Part shown: one piece after another, positions 16,838-25,758 of the stretch
Position numbering within the stretch: position 1 is the stretch's first letter
How the letters are laid out: each line of letters begins with the position of its first letter
Source of the DNA: Paenibacillus flagellatus
GTDB lineage: Bacteria; Bacillota; Bacilli; Paenibacillales; NBRC-103111
Length of the DNA: 64,000 nucleotides
Assembly (NCBI RefSeq): GCF_003217775.1
Contig: NZ_QJVJ01000008.1
Span: 186,001 to 250,000, forward strand
Direction of reading: 5' to 3'
Program-made: the position numbers and the translations under genes
Notes under the pieces: generated by a model
What the model saw: only the letters and a program-made list of their open reading frames with translations
The model's database searches: none
Told to the model about the DNA's origin: nothing

Positions 16838-17690
16838 CTAGCTGCCGGGCAGTCGGATGCCGCGCCAGCCGCTTACGTCGCATTGGCCGTATTCGTTATC
16901 GCCGACAGCAACCACCGTGCCGTCCGATGTAAGGCCGATTGTATGAGCGCAGCCCGCCGCAACCGCCACGATATCGCGCCAGCCGCTTACGTCGCATTGG
17001 CCGTGCTCGTTGCAACCGACGACCGTTACCGTACCGTCCGCTTTCAGGCCGACGGTATGTCGACTGCCCGCCGAGATCGCCACTATACCGTGCCAGCCGC
17101 TTACCTCGCATTGGCCGTTGCCGTTCAAGCCTGCCGCCGCCACCGTGCCGTCCGCTCGTAGCCCGACGGTATGAAGGTAGCCCGCCGCAACCGCGACGAT
17201 ATCGCGCCAGCCGCTTACATCGCGTTGGCCATACCGATAGTTCCCCGCAGTCGTCACCGTACCGTCCGCCCGAAGCCCTACGGTATGCCAGTCACCCGCC
17301 GCAACGGCCACGATGTCGCGCCAGCCGCCTACATCGCATTGGCCTTCACGATTTCGACCGACAGCGGCTACCGTGCCGTTCGCCCGAAGCCCTACGGTAC
17401 GGCGCCAGCCCGCCGCAACCGCCACGATGTCGCGCCAGCCGCTTACTTCGCATTGGCCATGCTCATTCCAGCCCACGGCCGCCACCTTGCCGTCCGATTG
17501 AAGCCCGACGGTATGGGCGTTCCCCGTGTTCGTCGCCATATGCACGTTGCCGGCCGCGACCGCCACCATATCGCGCCAGCCGCTTACCTCGCATTGTCCA
17601 TATTTATTATCGCCCACAGCCGTCACCGTTCCGTCGGATTGAAGACCGACGGTATGACGGCGACCCGCCGCTAGAGTATGAAGAGGCCGC
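16838..17690. repeat. 114-bp coding tandem repeats (seven units)
   Basis: Direct repeats of 114 bp corresponding to the RCC1 blades. The strings GATATCGCGCCAGCCGCTTA and GCATTGGCC recur in nearly every unit on the plus strand. They are coding, not a CRISPR or regulatory array. Confidence 0.85.
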
Positions 17691-17734
17691 CGGCTCCCCC
17701 GTAGCGCCGTTTCTTTCGGTGATAGGTCATCCAT
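16838..17734 (-). CDS. RCC1-repeat protein, predicted seven-bladed beta-propeller
   Basis: 298 residues made of seven tandem RCC1-type repeats of 38 residues (unit: TVGLRADGTVAAAG, then GQCEVSGW, then IVAVAAG). The first unit carries a short insertion (NVHMATNTGNA). Seven blades is the number that closes an RCC1/BLIP-II-type propeller, a protein-binding scaffold. No signal peptide, so probably cytoplasmic. The repeats are very similar at the DNA level, suggesting recent duplication or recombination. ATG 17734 has GGAGG 6 nt upstream. It lies 57 nt after the DUF6273 gene on the same strand and is likely co-expressed with it. The partner is unknown. Confidence 0.85.
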   Translation of the reverse strand: MDDLSPKETALRGSRRPLHTLAAGRRHTVGLQSDGTVTAVGDNKYGQCEVSGWRDMVAVAAGNVHMATNTGNAHTVGLQSDGKVAAVGWNEHGQCEVSGWRDIVAVAAGWRRTVGLRANGTVAAVGRNREGQCDVGGWRDIVAVAAGDWHTVGLRADGTVTTAGNYRYGQRDVSGWRDIVAVAAGYLHTVGLRADGTVAAAGLNGNGQCEVSGWHGIVAISAGSRHTVGLKADGTVTVVGCNEHGQCDVSGWRDIVAVAAGCAHTIGLTSDGTVVAVGDNEYGQCDVSGWRGIRLPGS

Positions 17735-17791
17735 GTCTTTCCTCCGCCTTCCATTCCTTATCGGCCGCGTATTTCTCGCTTTCCCTCTTGA

Positions 17792-18475
17792 TCATGGAAG
17801 ATTCAAGATTAAGGCGGGACGCACGCCGTAATGGTCGATGCTGGTACTCCCATAGCTGCGAATGCTGCGGCCCGTACCGACAAAATAGGCACGCGAAGGC
17901 TTGTTTCCCCGCGTTCGCAGCCACCACCAGGAACAGCCGACTTCTTCGCCGTCTCGGACGATATAGTCCTCTTTCTTCGTTTTATCATAAACATACAAGC
18001 TGCATCCGTCGGGCTTTTTCGTCTTGGCGAAATCGGTTCCGACAGCGCCTCTCCACTCCTTGCCGTGGATCCCGGAAAACGTTTGTATCTCGGCGGCGCT
18101 AAGCGGAAAGACCTTGTCCTCCGTATCCGGGCAGCCCTCCCCGTTATCCGTACAACGTGTCGTCTTGACGAATGGCATTTCGGCGGCAGTAAATGCGGCA
18201 TTATAAAATTCATCGTTCAGCCATTGGCGCAAATCGCAGTCCCGCCACGTCGTTTCCATGCCATCCCGCCACTTCAGATCCGCGCTCTTGCCGTGGTACC
18301 TCTTGCAGTCCAAAATGTACTCGCTCAAAACAAACAGCTCGCTTCCCGACCGTTGAAGAACACGCCATGTAATCGCCCGCTTCTTGCCGTCCGCAGACTG
18401 CGGATACGTGCCGAACGTAATGAAATCGCCGGTCTTCAGGCTCCGGTACGTGAAAGCGAAAGGGCCCTTTTCCAT
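17792..18475 (-). CDS. DUF6273 domain-containing protein
   Basis: 227 residues. ITFGTYPQSADGKKRAITWRVL near the N-terminus and a C-terminal WWWLRTRGN ... DHYGVRPALIL are the hallmarks of DUF6273 proteins, a fold seen in surface and phage-associated proteins and often repeated with other modules. There is no signal peptide, so the location is uncertain. Cys residues at CKRYHG and in CTDNGEGCPD could be structural. Start at ATG 18475 with GAGGAGGGG just upstream; a longer frame lacks such a site. First gene of a two-gene unit with the RCC1 propeller. Confidence 0.82.
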   Translation of the reverse strand: MEKGPFAFTYRSLKTGDFITFGTYPQSADGKKRAITWRVLQRSGSELFVLSEYILDCKRYHGKSADLKWRDGMETTWRDCDLRQWLNDEFYNAAFTAAEMPFVKTTRCTDNGEGCPDTEDKVFPLSAAEIQTFSGIHGKEWRGAVGTDFAKTKKPDGCSLYVYDKTKKEDYIVRDGEEVGCSWWWLRTRGNKPSRAYFVGTGRSIRSYGSTSIDHYGVRPALILNLP

Positions 18476-18555
18476 GAATTCCCCTCCTCGATTGTTCGCT
18501 CCAGCTTCGATCATATAACATTCATGCAAGATTTCGTTTGATAGACCGGGAACCC

Positions 18556-18584
18556 TTGTACAGACGGTCATTGTCTCTTATGAT
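18556..18584 (+). promoter_or_regulatory. Putative promoter of the tandem-HTH MerR gene
   Basis: TTGTAC (18556-18561), 17 nt, TATGAT (18579-18584). Spacing is normal, unlike the 19-20 nt of MerR-activated promoters. Confidence 0.45.
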
Positions 18585-18629
18585 ATTGTTGCCGTACTTT
18601 AGAGTTTCACTTTAAGGAAGGTGTCGCGG

Positions 18630-19331
18630 GTGGACGAAACCATTACGCCGAAACAGTTGGCCGGGAGACTTCAGGTCAGCACCACAACGCTGCGAAGATA
18701 CGAAAGTCTCGATTTGGTGCCGGACGTCCCTCGGACGGCCGGTAATAGAAGATATTATACTCGGCTGCATGTTCAGGCTTTCCTCGCTTTACGGTCCTTG
18801 ACCCAAGGATTCGATCTGCCGGTCGCCTACGAAGTCATGAGCTTATTGAAAAGGGGCCGGGTCGAACAAGCGCTTTGGACGATCAATTTGCAGCAGTACA
18901 ACATCCAGGCGGAGAAGCGACGAGTCGAGGAGGTGATGAGCCTCATTCATCAAACCGATTTCTCCATGTATAGGAATGTTCGGGTCACGGATGAAATGAA
19001 AATCGGGGAGGTCGCCGTAATCGCCGGCGTAAACCCGTCCGCGATTCGACATTGGGAAAAGGAAGGGCTTATTCGCGCTAAGCGGAATCCGGAAAACGGC
19101 TACAGAGTCTTTACGTCGCGGGAGTTGAAAAAGATTATTGTGCTAAGCAGTTTAAGGAAAACCGTCTTTTTCATCGAAAGCATGAAACAGCTGCTCGAAG
19201 CTTTGGAGACGCACGATCTGTCTACGATCGAACGCTCCTTCAAAACAGCGCTTCAGAAGCTGAATGAACAATTGGAAAAGCAAATGAACGGCATATCGGA
19301 CATGATGAGGTACATCCAATTTTGCAAATAG
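18630..19331 (+). CDS. MerR-type regulator with two helix-turn-helix domains
   Basis: 233 residues. The first MerR-like domain spans about 4-62 (ITPKQLAGRLQVSTTTLRRY, VPDVPRTAGNRRYYTRLHVQ). A second full one spans about 120-185 (KIGEVAVIAGVNPSAIRHWE, then GLIRAKRNPENGYRVF). A helical linker lies between them and a coiled-coil C-terminus follows (LQKLNEQLEKQMNGISDMM). MerR proteins normally have one HTH and dimerise, so two in one chain is unusual. GTG 18630 is chosen because AAGGAAGG ends 8 nt before it. It is divergent from the DUF6273/RCC1 unit and upstream of an MFS gene; either could be its target. Confidence 0.85.
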   Translation: MDETITPKQLAGRLQVSTTTLRRYESLDLVPDVPRTAGNRRYYTRLHVQAFLALRSLTQGFDLPVAYEVMSLLKRGRVEQALWTINLQQYNIQAEKRRVEEVMSLIHQTDFSMYRNVRVTDEMKIGEVAVIAGVNPSAIRHWEKEGLIRAKRNPENGYRVFTSRELKKIIVLSSLRKTVFFIESMKQLLEALETHDLSTIERSFKTALQKLNEQLEKQMNGISDMMRYIQFCK

Positions 19332-19489
19332 AGACGGAAGCGCTGAAGCTCCGCCCGATTACGCTTTCCCGGAGATGAACGGCGCGCGAGGCATCGTTCC
19401 GCGATCATCGAACCCCGGTTTGTCGCCGATATGATAGAATGGGGATGAGAATTACCATAGCGGGGATGGACAGGGAGAGGACGAACATC

Positions 19490-20732
19490 GTGGGCTTAAA
19501 CGGAGACATGCGCAAGATGCTGGTCATGAACGCGATCGGGCAAATCATTTTCAGCTACATCGGGATCTTCATCAATTTGTACATCTGGGAAGGGTCGAGG
19601 AGCCTGTTCGACGTCTCGCTGTACAACTTCTTCATGTTTCTCGTCTGGGGCGTCGGATTTACGCTGGGGGCGCACCTGCTCACGCGGCGTTCGATCCGGC
19701 TCGTCTACGCGTTGTCGGCCGTATCCGGACTGACCGTCTTTACGCTGCTGTCCGTCTTGCACTTGGACAACCGTTTCGTTTGGATCGCCTTGATCGGCTC
19801 GATCGTGGGACTTACGTTCGGGCTTTTTTACAGCGGGCAAAATTTGGGCCTCTCGCTGTCGGGGAAGGCGAAGCAGTTCGGCCAATACTTCTCGATGGTC
19901 ATCGTCCTTCAACAGGTCGTTTCCGTTACGGTGCCGATCTTGTCCGCGCTCGTCATCCTGAGGTTCGGCTATTCCGGCTCGTTTCTGCTGATGCTGGCGA
20001 TCGTCGGCTGCATGCTGGCCGCCGCCCTGCTCGTCCCGAACGTGTCGCTGGCCGACGTCCGGGAGCGGGAGGGCGAATGGTACGACGGCATCGGTTACTT
20101 CCGACTGTTCCATACCCCGTCGGCGAAATGGCTCCAGGCCGCTTTCGTCGCGGCGGGATTTTTCTTTCAGTTCCAAAACTTGTTCATACTCGTCTTTACG
20201 TTCAGCATATCGGAGGATAAGCTCGTCATCGCGCTGCTGAACGCCGTCTATACGTGCTCGGCGTTTGCGGCGCTGTATGTCCACCGGAAAGCGAAGCGGA
20301 TCGGGGAGGACGCCTGGATGTTCGTCGGCTGCGCGGTCGTGGCCGCCGGCTTCCTGATCGCCCTGCTCGGATACGCCCCGCTCCTGGTGGCGTCGAACAT
20401 TTTGTCCGTCGTCGGCATGTTTTATTTCGGCGTTCATTGGCAGACGAAAGTGTACCGGTCGGTCAACGCGATGCCGCCGATGCAGAAGCTTAGGTCGCTC
20501 GTCTGGCGCGAATGCCACGCTGTGCGGCGCCCGCTGCGCCATGCTGCTTCTGCTGCTGTTCCTGCACGACATTCGCGGCGGCGGCTTCGCCGTCGTCGTC
20601 GCCTTGACGATCGCGTGCATGTTCGCAGTGCCGGCCTGTCTGCGTCGCAGCGAACGGCTAGCCGGAGGACGCTTCGCCGGCGCGTCCGGCACGGAGGCGG
20701 GGACGCAGCCAGCCGACGCCCATCGCGCCTAA
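19490..20732 (+). pseudogene. MFS transporter with a single-base frameshift near 20515
   Basis: A 12-TM major-facilitator protein (start GTG 19490 after GGGAGAGG; ATG 19439 is also in frame). Reading is normal to about residue 341 (MQKLRSLVWREC), after which the frame turns into arginine-rich nonsense. Removing one C from the CC pair at 20515-20516 joins it to a good hydrophobic continuation (MLLLLLFLHDIRGGG, VVVALTIACMFAVPA) that ends at 20732, giving about 413 residues, normal for the family. Either a real inactivating mutation or a sequencing error. The repaired 3' end overlaps the convergent pump gene by 75 bp. Substrate unknown. Confidence 0.75.
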
Positions 20733-22091
20733 GGCGAGCAAGGCGCACAGGGCGAACAGGATGCGCATCGTGCCGGGGGCGAACGCGTCCGCGCCGGCGC
20801 CGCCCAACGAACCGGCGAACAGCACCGCGAGTCCCGTGCCGACGATCATGCCCAAGTAGCGGATGAGCGCCAGCATGCTGCCGACGAGGCTCGCCTTGTC
20901 CGCCGGCGCGTTGCCCATGATGTCGGCGTTGTTCGCGGCGAGGAACAGGCCGCTGCCGAAGCCGAACAAGCCGCAGTAGAACGCGGCGCCGCCCCAGCCG
21001 ACGCCGTCCGCGACGACGGCGGGCGCCATCGCGAGCGCGCAGCAGCACGCTCCGGCCGTCGTCGGGCCGAACGCGCCGCGGCGGTCCCGCCAATAGCCGG
21101 CCAGCGGCCCCGCCAGCGCCATGGCGACCGGCTGGATCGCGAGGAGAAGCCCCGTCGTCCGGGTCGACAGCCCGAGCGTGTCCTGCATGTAAAACGTAAG
21201 CGGGACGATCGACCCCATCTGCGCCGCATAAAACAAAAAAGCGGACAAATTGCCGACGCCCACGGCGCGGTTGCGGTACAGCACCGGATCGAGGATGCCG
21301 TGCTCGAGCTTGCGTTCGTACAGGACGAGGACGACGAGAAGGACGAGCCCGAAGCCTCCCCAGAGCAGGACGGAGGAGGAGAAGCCGTTCTCTTCGCTGG
21401 CGACGGACGCGTACAGCAGCACGGAGGTGCCGATCGCAAGCAGCGCCGATCCGAACAGGTCGAGCGGACGCACGTTGCGCTCGTTGTCGGGAAACAGGCG
21501 CAAGCCGAGGACGGTGGCGACGATGCCGATCGGCACGTTGATCCAGAACAGCAGCGGCCAGCCGCCGAATTCCATCAGGAAGCCGCCGGCGGCGGGACCG
21601 GCGAGCGTCCCGGCCGACATGACGATCGTGTTGACGCCGAGCGCCCGCCCGCGCTCCCGGTCGGGAAACAGGGCGCGCACCATCGCCTGGCTGTTCGCCA
21701 TAATCATCGCGGCGCCGGCGCCCTGCACGCATCGCGACGCGATCATGGCGGCGAGCGAACCGGACAGCGCGGCGAACAGTGAGCCGATCGCGAACAGGAG
21801 GAAGCCGGCGCTGTATATCGTTTTCCGGCTGAGCCGGTCGGACAGCTTCCCGACGATCGGCAGCAGCGCGACCATCGTGAGCAAGTAAGACGTGACGATC
21901 CATTGGACGCCCGCGAGCGTCGTTCCGAATTGAGCCGCCATCGTCGGCAGCGCCAGCTGGACGATCCCGACGTCGAGCGTATTCATGAACGTGCCGAGGT
22001 TGACGATATGCATGACGGACCAGCGGTTGGCCCGCGGCGCGTCGTCGGGCGGAACGTTCGTTCCGTTCGCCCGGATTTGCGGATGCGGCAT
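20658..22091 (-). CDS. DHA2 family MFS drug-efflux transporter (EmrB/QacA type)
   Basis: 477 residues with about 14 membrane segments. Family motifs: LDVGIVQLALPTMAAQFG in TM1, VQWIVTSYLL, GKLSDRLSRKTIYSAGF (motif A), RCVQGAGAAMIMANSQAMVR and GPAAGGFLMEFGGWPLLFWI (motif C). It is a proton-coupled exporter of hydrophobic compounds. ATG 22091 follows GGAGGG. Its 3' end overlaps the repaired end of the convergent MFS gene. No regulator adjoins it directly. Confidence 0.93.
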   Translation of the reverse strand: MPHPQIRANGTNVPPDDAPRANRWSVMHIVNLGTFMNTLDVGIVQLALPTMAAQFGTTLAGVQWIVTSYLLTMVALLPIVGKLSDRLSRKTIYSAGFLLFAIGSLFAALSGSLAAMIASRCVQGAGAAMIMANSQAMVRALFPDRERGRALGVNTIVMSAGTLAGPAAGGFLMEFGGWPLLFWINVPIGIVATVLGLRLFPDNERNVRPLDLFGSALLAIGTSVLLYASVASEENGFSSSVLLWGGFGLVLLVVLVLYERKLEHGILDPVLYRNRAVGVGNLSAFLFYAAQMGSIVPLTFYMQDTLGLSTRTTGLLLAIQPVAMALAGPLAGYWRDRRGAFGPTTAGACCCALAMAPAVVADGVGWGGAAFYCGLFGFGSGLFLAANNADIMGNAPADKASLVGSMLALIRYLGMIVGTGLAVLFAGSLGGAGADAFAPGTMRILFALCALLALGAMGVGWLRPRLRAGRAGEASSG

Positions 22092-22113
22092 GGCGCGTCC
22101 CTCCCATGAGAAG

Positions 22114-22139
22114 AAGGCCCCTGTCCGCGCAGGGGCCTT
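22114..22139 (-). terminator. Terminator after the DegT-type aminotransferase gene
   Basis: AAGGCCCCTG/CAGGGGCCTT; on the minus strand the stem is followed by CTTCTC. Confidence 0.6.
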
Positions 22140-22184
22140 TCGGTCGTATTATCGCGGCTTCGGGCCGCGGATGCGGTTTGCGGG

Positions 22185-23453
22185 TTATACGACGACCTGC
22201 AGCTCGCGATGCACCTTCGCGACCGCTTCGATAATGTCGTCGGCGTCCCCGTCGGTCAAGATCGGCGAGATCGGGATGTACGTCGTCCGCGGAATGAGAT
22301 CGACCGCCTTCGGGCACATGTCCTCCGTATAGACGACCGGCTTGTTGAACGGGTAATTGTACGGGAATCCGTCCTTCTCCGCCGATCGCCGATGCAGCAG
22401 CGACGGGTTCATATACACCGGCTTGCCGCCGTACAGGATGTGCGCTTGGACGTTTTCGGCGTTCAGCGCCCGGTTGAAGGAAGCGGTCGCTTCGGCTGTC
22501 GGAAAAATAATGCCGAGGTTCGAGCCGATGCACCCGTCCGGGTCCGGGCAGGCGCGAAAGCGGATGCCGGGAATTTCGGCGGCGAGGGCGTCCGCGATCC
22601 GGTCGTGACGCTTCTTCATATTGGCGACGATCGAAGGCAGCTTTTTCCACTGCTCGAGCATGACGGCGCCGGAAAGCTCGTTCATCCGGTAGTTTTGGCC
22701 GGAGAAGGCGAAGGCGTCGTCGGGCGAATCGATGCCGTACCGGTCGCGGTGGCGGATCATGCCCTGGTCGTGGTAGCGGATCGCCCGCTCCATCAGCTTG
22801 ACGTCGTGCGTCGCGACGGCGCCGCCTTCGCCGGACGTGATGATCTTGTTCATCTGGAAGCTGAACGTGCCGATGTCGCCGATCGTCCCGGCGTACCGGC
22901 CCTTGTAGCGGACGCCGCAAGATTGGGCCACGTCCTCGATGACGGCGATGCCATGCTTCTTCGCAAAGGCGACGACCGGGTCCATGTCGACCGGATTGCC
23001 GAGTATCGGCACGACGATGACCGCCTTGACGTCTTCGTCGTAGACGCGGTCCAGATCGGCCGGATCAAGGTTCAGGCTGTCGTCGACGTCGCAAAATACC
23101 GGAACGGCGTTGGAGCAGACGACCGCGCCCGCGGTGGCGAGAAACGTATTCGCCGGGACGATAACCTTATCGCCGTAGCCGATGCCGAGCGCCTTCATCG
23201 CCACGATGAGGGCGGCCGTTCCCGAGGTGACGGCCAGCGCATACGGGACGCCGAAATCGCGCGTCATCGCGTTTTCGAGCGCCTCGACCGCGCCCTTCAT
23301 ATGCGGTCCGTAATACCGGAACGGGGATTGGGCATAGATGACCTCGGACGCGAAATCGGCCTCTTCCTTGCCGTAGACGACGGCGCCGGGATAGTTCGGC
23401 GGAAGCGGACGGCTGCGGACCGGCGTCCCGCCGTTAATGGCCAGCTTGCTCAT
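22185..23453 (-). CDS. DegT/DnrJ/EryC1/StrS family aminotransferase
   Basis: 422 residues of the PLP-dependent sugar aminotransferase family. Signatures: VTSGTAALIVAMKALGIG (phosphate-binding), GDKVIVPANTFLATAGAVV, IEDVAQSCGVRYKGR (Asp for the pyridine nitrogen) and SFQMNKIITSGEGG with the PLP lysine. Substrates in this family are keto-sugars or, in AHBA-synthase-like members, cyclic ketones. No sugar pathway genes are adjacent, so substrate is unknown. Start at ATG 23453 with GAAGGTGAG upstream. Single gene between terminators. Confidence 0.92.
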   Translation of the reverse strand: MSKLAINGGTPVRSRPLPPNYPGAVVYGKEEADFASEVIYAQSPFRYYGPHMKGAVEALENAMTRDFGVPYALAVTSGTAALIVAMKALGIGYGDKVIVPANTFLATAGAVVCSNAVPVFCDVDDSLNLDPADLDRVYDEDVKAVIVVPILGNPVDMDPVVAFAKKHGIAVIEDVAQSCGVRYKGRYAGTIGDIGTFSFQMNKIITSGEGGAVATHDVKLMERAIRYHDQGMIRHRDRYGIDSPDDAFAFSGQNYRMNELSGAVMLEQWKKLPSIVANMKKRHDRIADALAAEIPGIRFRACPDPDGCIGSNLGIIFPTAEATASFNRALNAENVQAHILYGGKPVYMNPSLLHRRSAEKDGFPYNYPFNKPVVYTEDMCPKAVDLIPRTTYIPISPILTDGDADDIIEAVAKVHRELQVVV

Positions 23454-23590
23454 AGTCTCACCTTCGTTTCTTCGTATTGGCGCCTTTCGATAGGGATGGC
23501 GCCTCAGTTGTATTTAACTTGTAACTATATTGTAGCCGATTCCGCCTCCGCTTTCCTGCCTATTAATTGTCTCGAAATGCGTTCCGGGGC

Positions 23591-23620
23591 AAAAAAAAGA
23601 ACCGTTGCATTCACAACGGT
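23591..23620 (-). terminator. Terminator overlapping the end of lepB
   Basis: ACCGTTG-loop-CAACGGT followed on the minus strand by TCTTTTTTTT. The lepB stop codon lies in the hairpin loop. Confidence 0.85.
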
Positions 23621-24132
23621 CCGATCCGGTTGAACGGGTAAAACCGGAAGACGACTTTGCCGACCAGCTCGCTTGCGTCGACGTACGGCTTCGGCCATAG
23701 ATGGGCGTCATAGCTTTCGTTGCGGTTGTCGCCCAAAAAAAAGTATTGATTGTCGGGAACGGTGACCGGCCCGAACTTGTAGTTCATTTTGACGGTCAAA
23801 TACGGCTCGTCCGCTTTTTGGCCGTTGCGGTACAGCGCGCCGTCCTTTACCTCGATCGTGTCGCCGGGAAGTCCGATCAGCCGCTTGACGTAGCGCACCT
23901 CGTCCCGTCCTTCGGCGGCATGGTTGAAGACGACGATATCGCCGTGCTTGTACTCGGTGAACGCCTTCAGCTTGAGCACGATCAGCCGGTCGTTGATGCG
24001 GATATTCGGCAGCATCGAGCCGCTCGGCACCTTGACCGCCTGTGCCACGAACGTCTGGATGAGCAGACTGAGGACGACGGCGATGACGAGCGGAGGCAGC
24101 CATTCTTTCAATACGGCTTTGGCGCGTTGCAT
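23611..24132 (-). CDS. lepB: Signal peptidase I
   Basis: 173 residues. A membrane segment at about 13-32 is followed by VPSGSMLPNI with the nucleophile Ser39 and YVKRLIGLPGD with the general base Lys83, then the conserved FLGDNRNESYDAHLWP (box E). It removes signal peptides from exported proteins at the outer face of the membrane. The single-membrane-span layout is the Gram-positive Sip type. Upstream is a 121-bp gap with nothing recognised. Confidence 0.95.
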   Translation of the reverse strand: MQRAKAVLKEWLPPLVIAVVLSLLIQTFVAQAVKVPSGSMLPNIRINDRLIVLKLKAFTEYKHGDIVVFNHAAEGRDEVRYVKRLIGLPGDTIEVKDGALYRNGQKADEPYLTVKMNYKFGPVTVPDNQYFFLGDNRNESYDAHLWPKPYVDASELVGKVVFRFYPFNRIGPL

Positions 24133-24253
24133 GCGTGTGAAGCGCTCCCTTCCTGTCCGGCCGTTGGTCGCGCCGGCCGATTAGCTATGATCATTAAAGC
24201 ATTGCGGGGAGGTCTCCGTCAAACCGGAGCGAACGGAGCGCGCGGGCGGGCCG

Positions 24254-25456
24254 CTACAGCAGCTGCTTCCACGATCCGTAATGGAAAAAGCAGAGGCCGT
24301 TCGCTCCGGCTTCCTCCGCGCGGCGCGCATATTCGCCGTACCGTTCCCGCGAAACGTCGTATTCCGGCGTCCGCAGCAGCCCGGCATAGACGGGTACGCG
24401 GCCGCCCGCCTTGCGGATCTGCCCTTCGACGACTCCCGCGAAGCTGCCCGGCTCCATCCAATAATCCATCGGGCAGACGAAATCGACGTAGCCCCGCTCG
24501 ACCCACTCCCACCATTTCTGGCCGAAGCATTCGTATTCGCTGTCCGGGAGCATCGGCTCTCCGCGCAGCTCGTTGCCGTACGGCGCATTGTACCAGACGG
24601 CGGCCGACAGCGAGGCGTCGGGGCGGACGCCTCGAATCGCTTCGCGGATCGCGCCCACAAGGTTCGTCACGATGGACGCGCGGTACTCGGCCCACTCGGC
24701 GGGACGGTTCGCAAGAATCCATGACGCTTTGGCCGCGGTATCCGCCGCCGCGTCCGGGAGCGTGACGCCGTAGCGCCGCTCGAAGCCGTCCAGACAATCG
24801 TCGCAGAAGCAGTACCGGTACGTGCGGGACAGGACGAGCTTGTCGCCGATCGGCGGGTCGTTGTAGACGTTGCTCGCCTGTTCGACGAAAAAGGTCGTCT
24901 TCACGCCGTCGGCCGTTTCCAGCCGGATCGGCTGTCCCGCCTTGGGCAGGCCGATCCAATGGCCGGCGCTCTTCGTATCGATCACGAGCTTGCTGTCGTA
25001 ATGGTAATATCGGATGAAGTCCAAATGAATGCCGCTCAAGCCCGGGAATTGTCTCAATAGCTCGGCGCACTGCGCGGATACGGTCCGCACGACGTCCGGG
25101 TGGCGCGGGTCGAGGACGTAGCCGTGTCCGGTAATCGGCTCCTCGTAGTTGGACAAGCCGTGTGCGTCCACGCAGTAGTACGACTTGTCGCGAAGCGTCA
25201 GCTCGTCCCGGTCGGCGACCCGCTGATGGAGCGTCGACACCATGCCGTGTATTTCGATCCCGCGGCTTCCGCACGCTTCCGCGAGCGCCGCCACGCGCTG
25301 CTCGGCCGATTCGGGATGACGTCCCGACAAGCTCAGGTGGACGAGCACCTTGCCGACCTCGTTGCGTTCGCACCACTCGGCGAAGGCGGCGATTTCCTCC
25401 GCGTTTCTGGCTTCGGAGCCCAAGTAGAGCCATACGGCGTTTTGTCTCGTTGTCAT
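24254..25456 (-). CDS. YngK-like putative glycoside hydrolase fold protein (GHL10/DUF187 type)
   Basis: 400 residues. LSGIHLDFIRYYHY, a region of Cys residues (YCFCDDCLDGFERRYG), PDASLSAAVWYNA and YVDFVCPMDYWMEPG suggest a TIM-barrel glycosidase-like protein related to YngK and other GHL10-type families. The conserved Asp/Glu residues on the strands would be catalytic. There is no signal peptide, unlike many relatives, so an intracellular role is implied. Start at ATG 25456 with AGGAGGAGC; the frame is open further upstream without a ribosome-binding site. Assignment of substrate is not possible. Confidence 0.7.
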   Translation of the reverse strand: MTTRQNAVWLYLGSEARNAEEIAAFAEWCERNEVGKVLVHLSLSGRHPESAEQRVAALAEACGSRGIEIHGMVSTLHQRVADRDELTLRDKSYYCVDAHGLSNYEEPITGHGYVLDPRHPDVVRTVSAQCAELLRQFPGLSGIHLDFIRYYHYDSKLVIDTKSAGHWIGLPKAGQPIRLETADGVKTTFFVEQASNVYNDPPIGDKLVLSRTYRYCFCDDCLDGFERRYGVTLPDAAADTAAKASWILANRPAEWAEYRASIVTNLVGAIREAIRGVRPDASLSAAVWYNAPYGNELRGEPMLPDSEYECFGQKWWEWVERGYVDFVCPMDYWMEPGSFAGVVEGQIRKAGGRVPVYAGLLRTPEYDVSRERYGEYARRAEEAGANGLCFFHYGSWKQLL

Positions 25457-25758
25457 CGCGTTGCTCCTCCTGTCAGTCAATTCCAATCGTCTTCCATTAT
25501 ACCGAACCGGCCGCGCGAACGGAAATCCCTTTTTCTTTGCCGTCCCGCATGGTACACTCGAATTCGGAGGGCTGAATCGGCCTTTCCCGGTCTCGTTCGC
25601 GGTTCGTGCGGCGGGAACGCGGGGAGGGGAGGAAAGCGGCTCCATTGCGGCGGTCGGATGCGATTCATACGGAGAGGTTTTTGCGATACGAACACGAACG
25701 CTCTCTTCGGAGCAATTGCGCGGAACGGACCAGCAAGAGGCTAAAGGGCGTAGGATGA

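Noticed and set aside
16838-17690. Regular repeats that might suggest a CRISPR array
   Set aside because: The period is 114 bp, in frame, and the intervening sequence is as conserved as the repeat; it encodes RCC1 blades.
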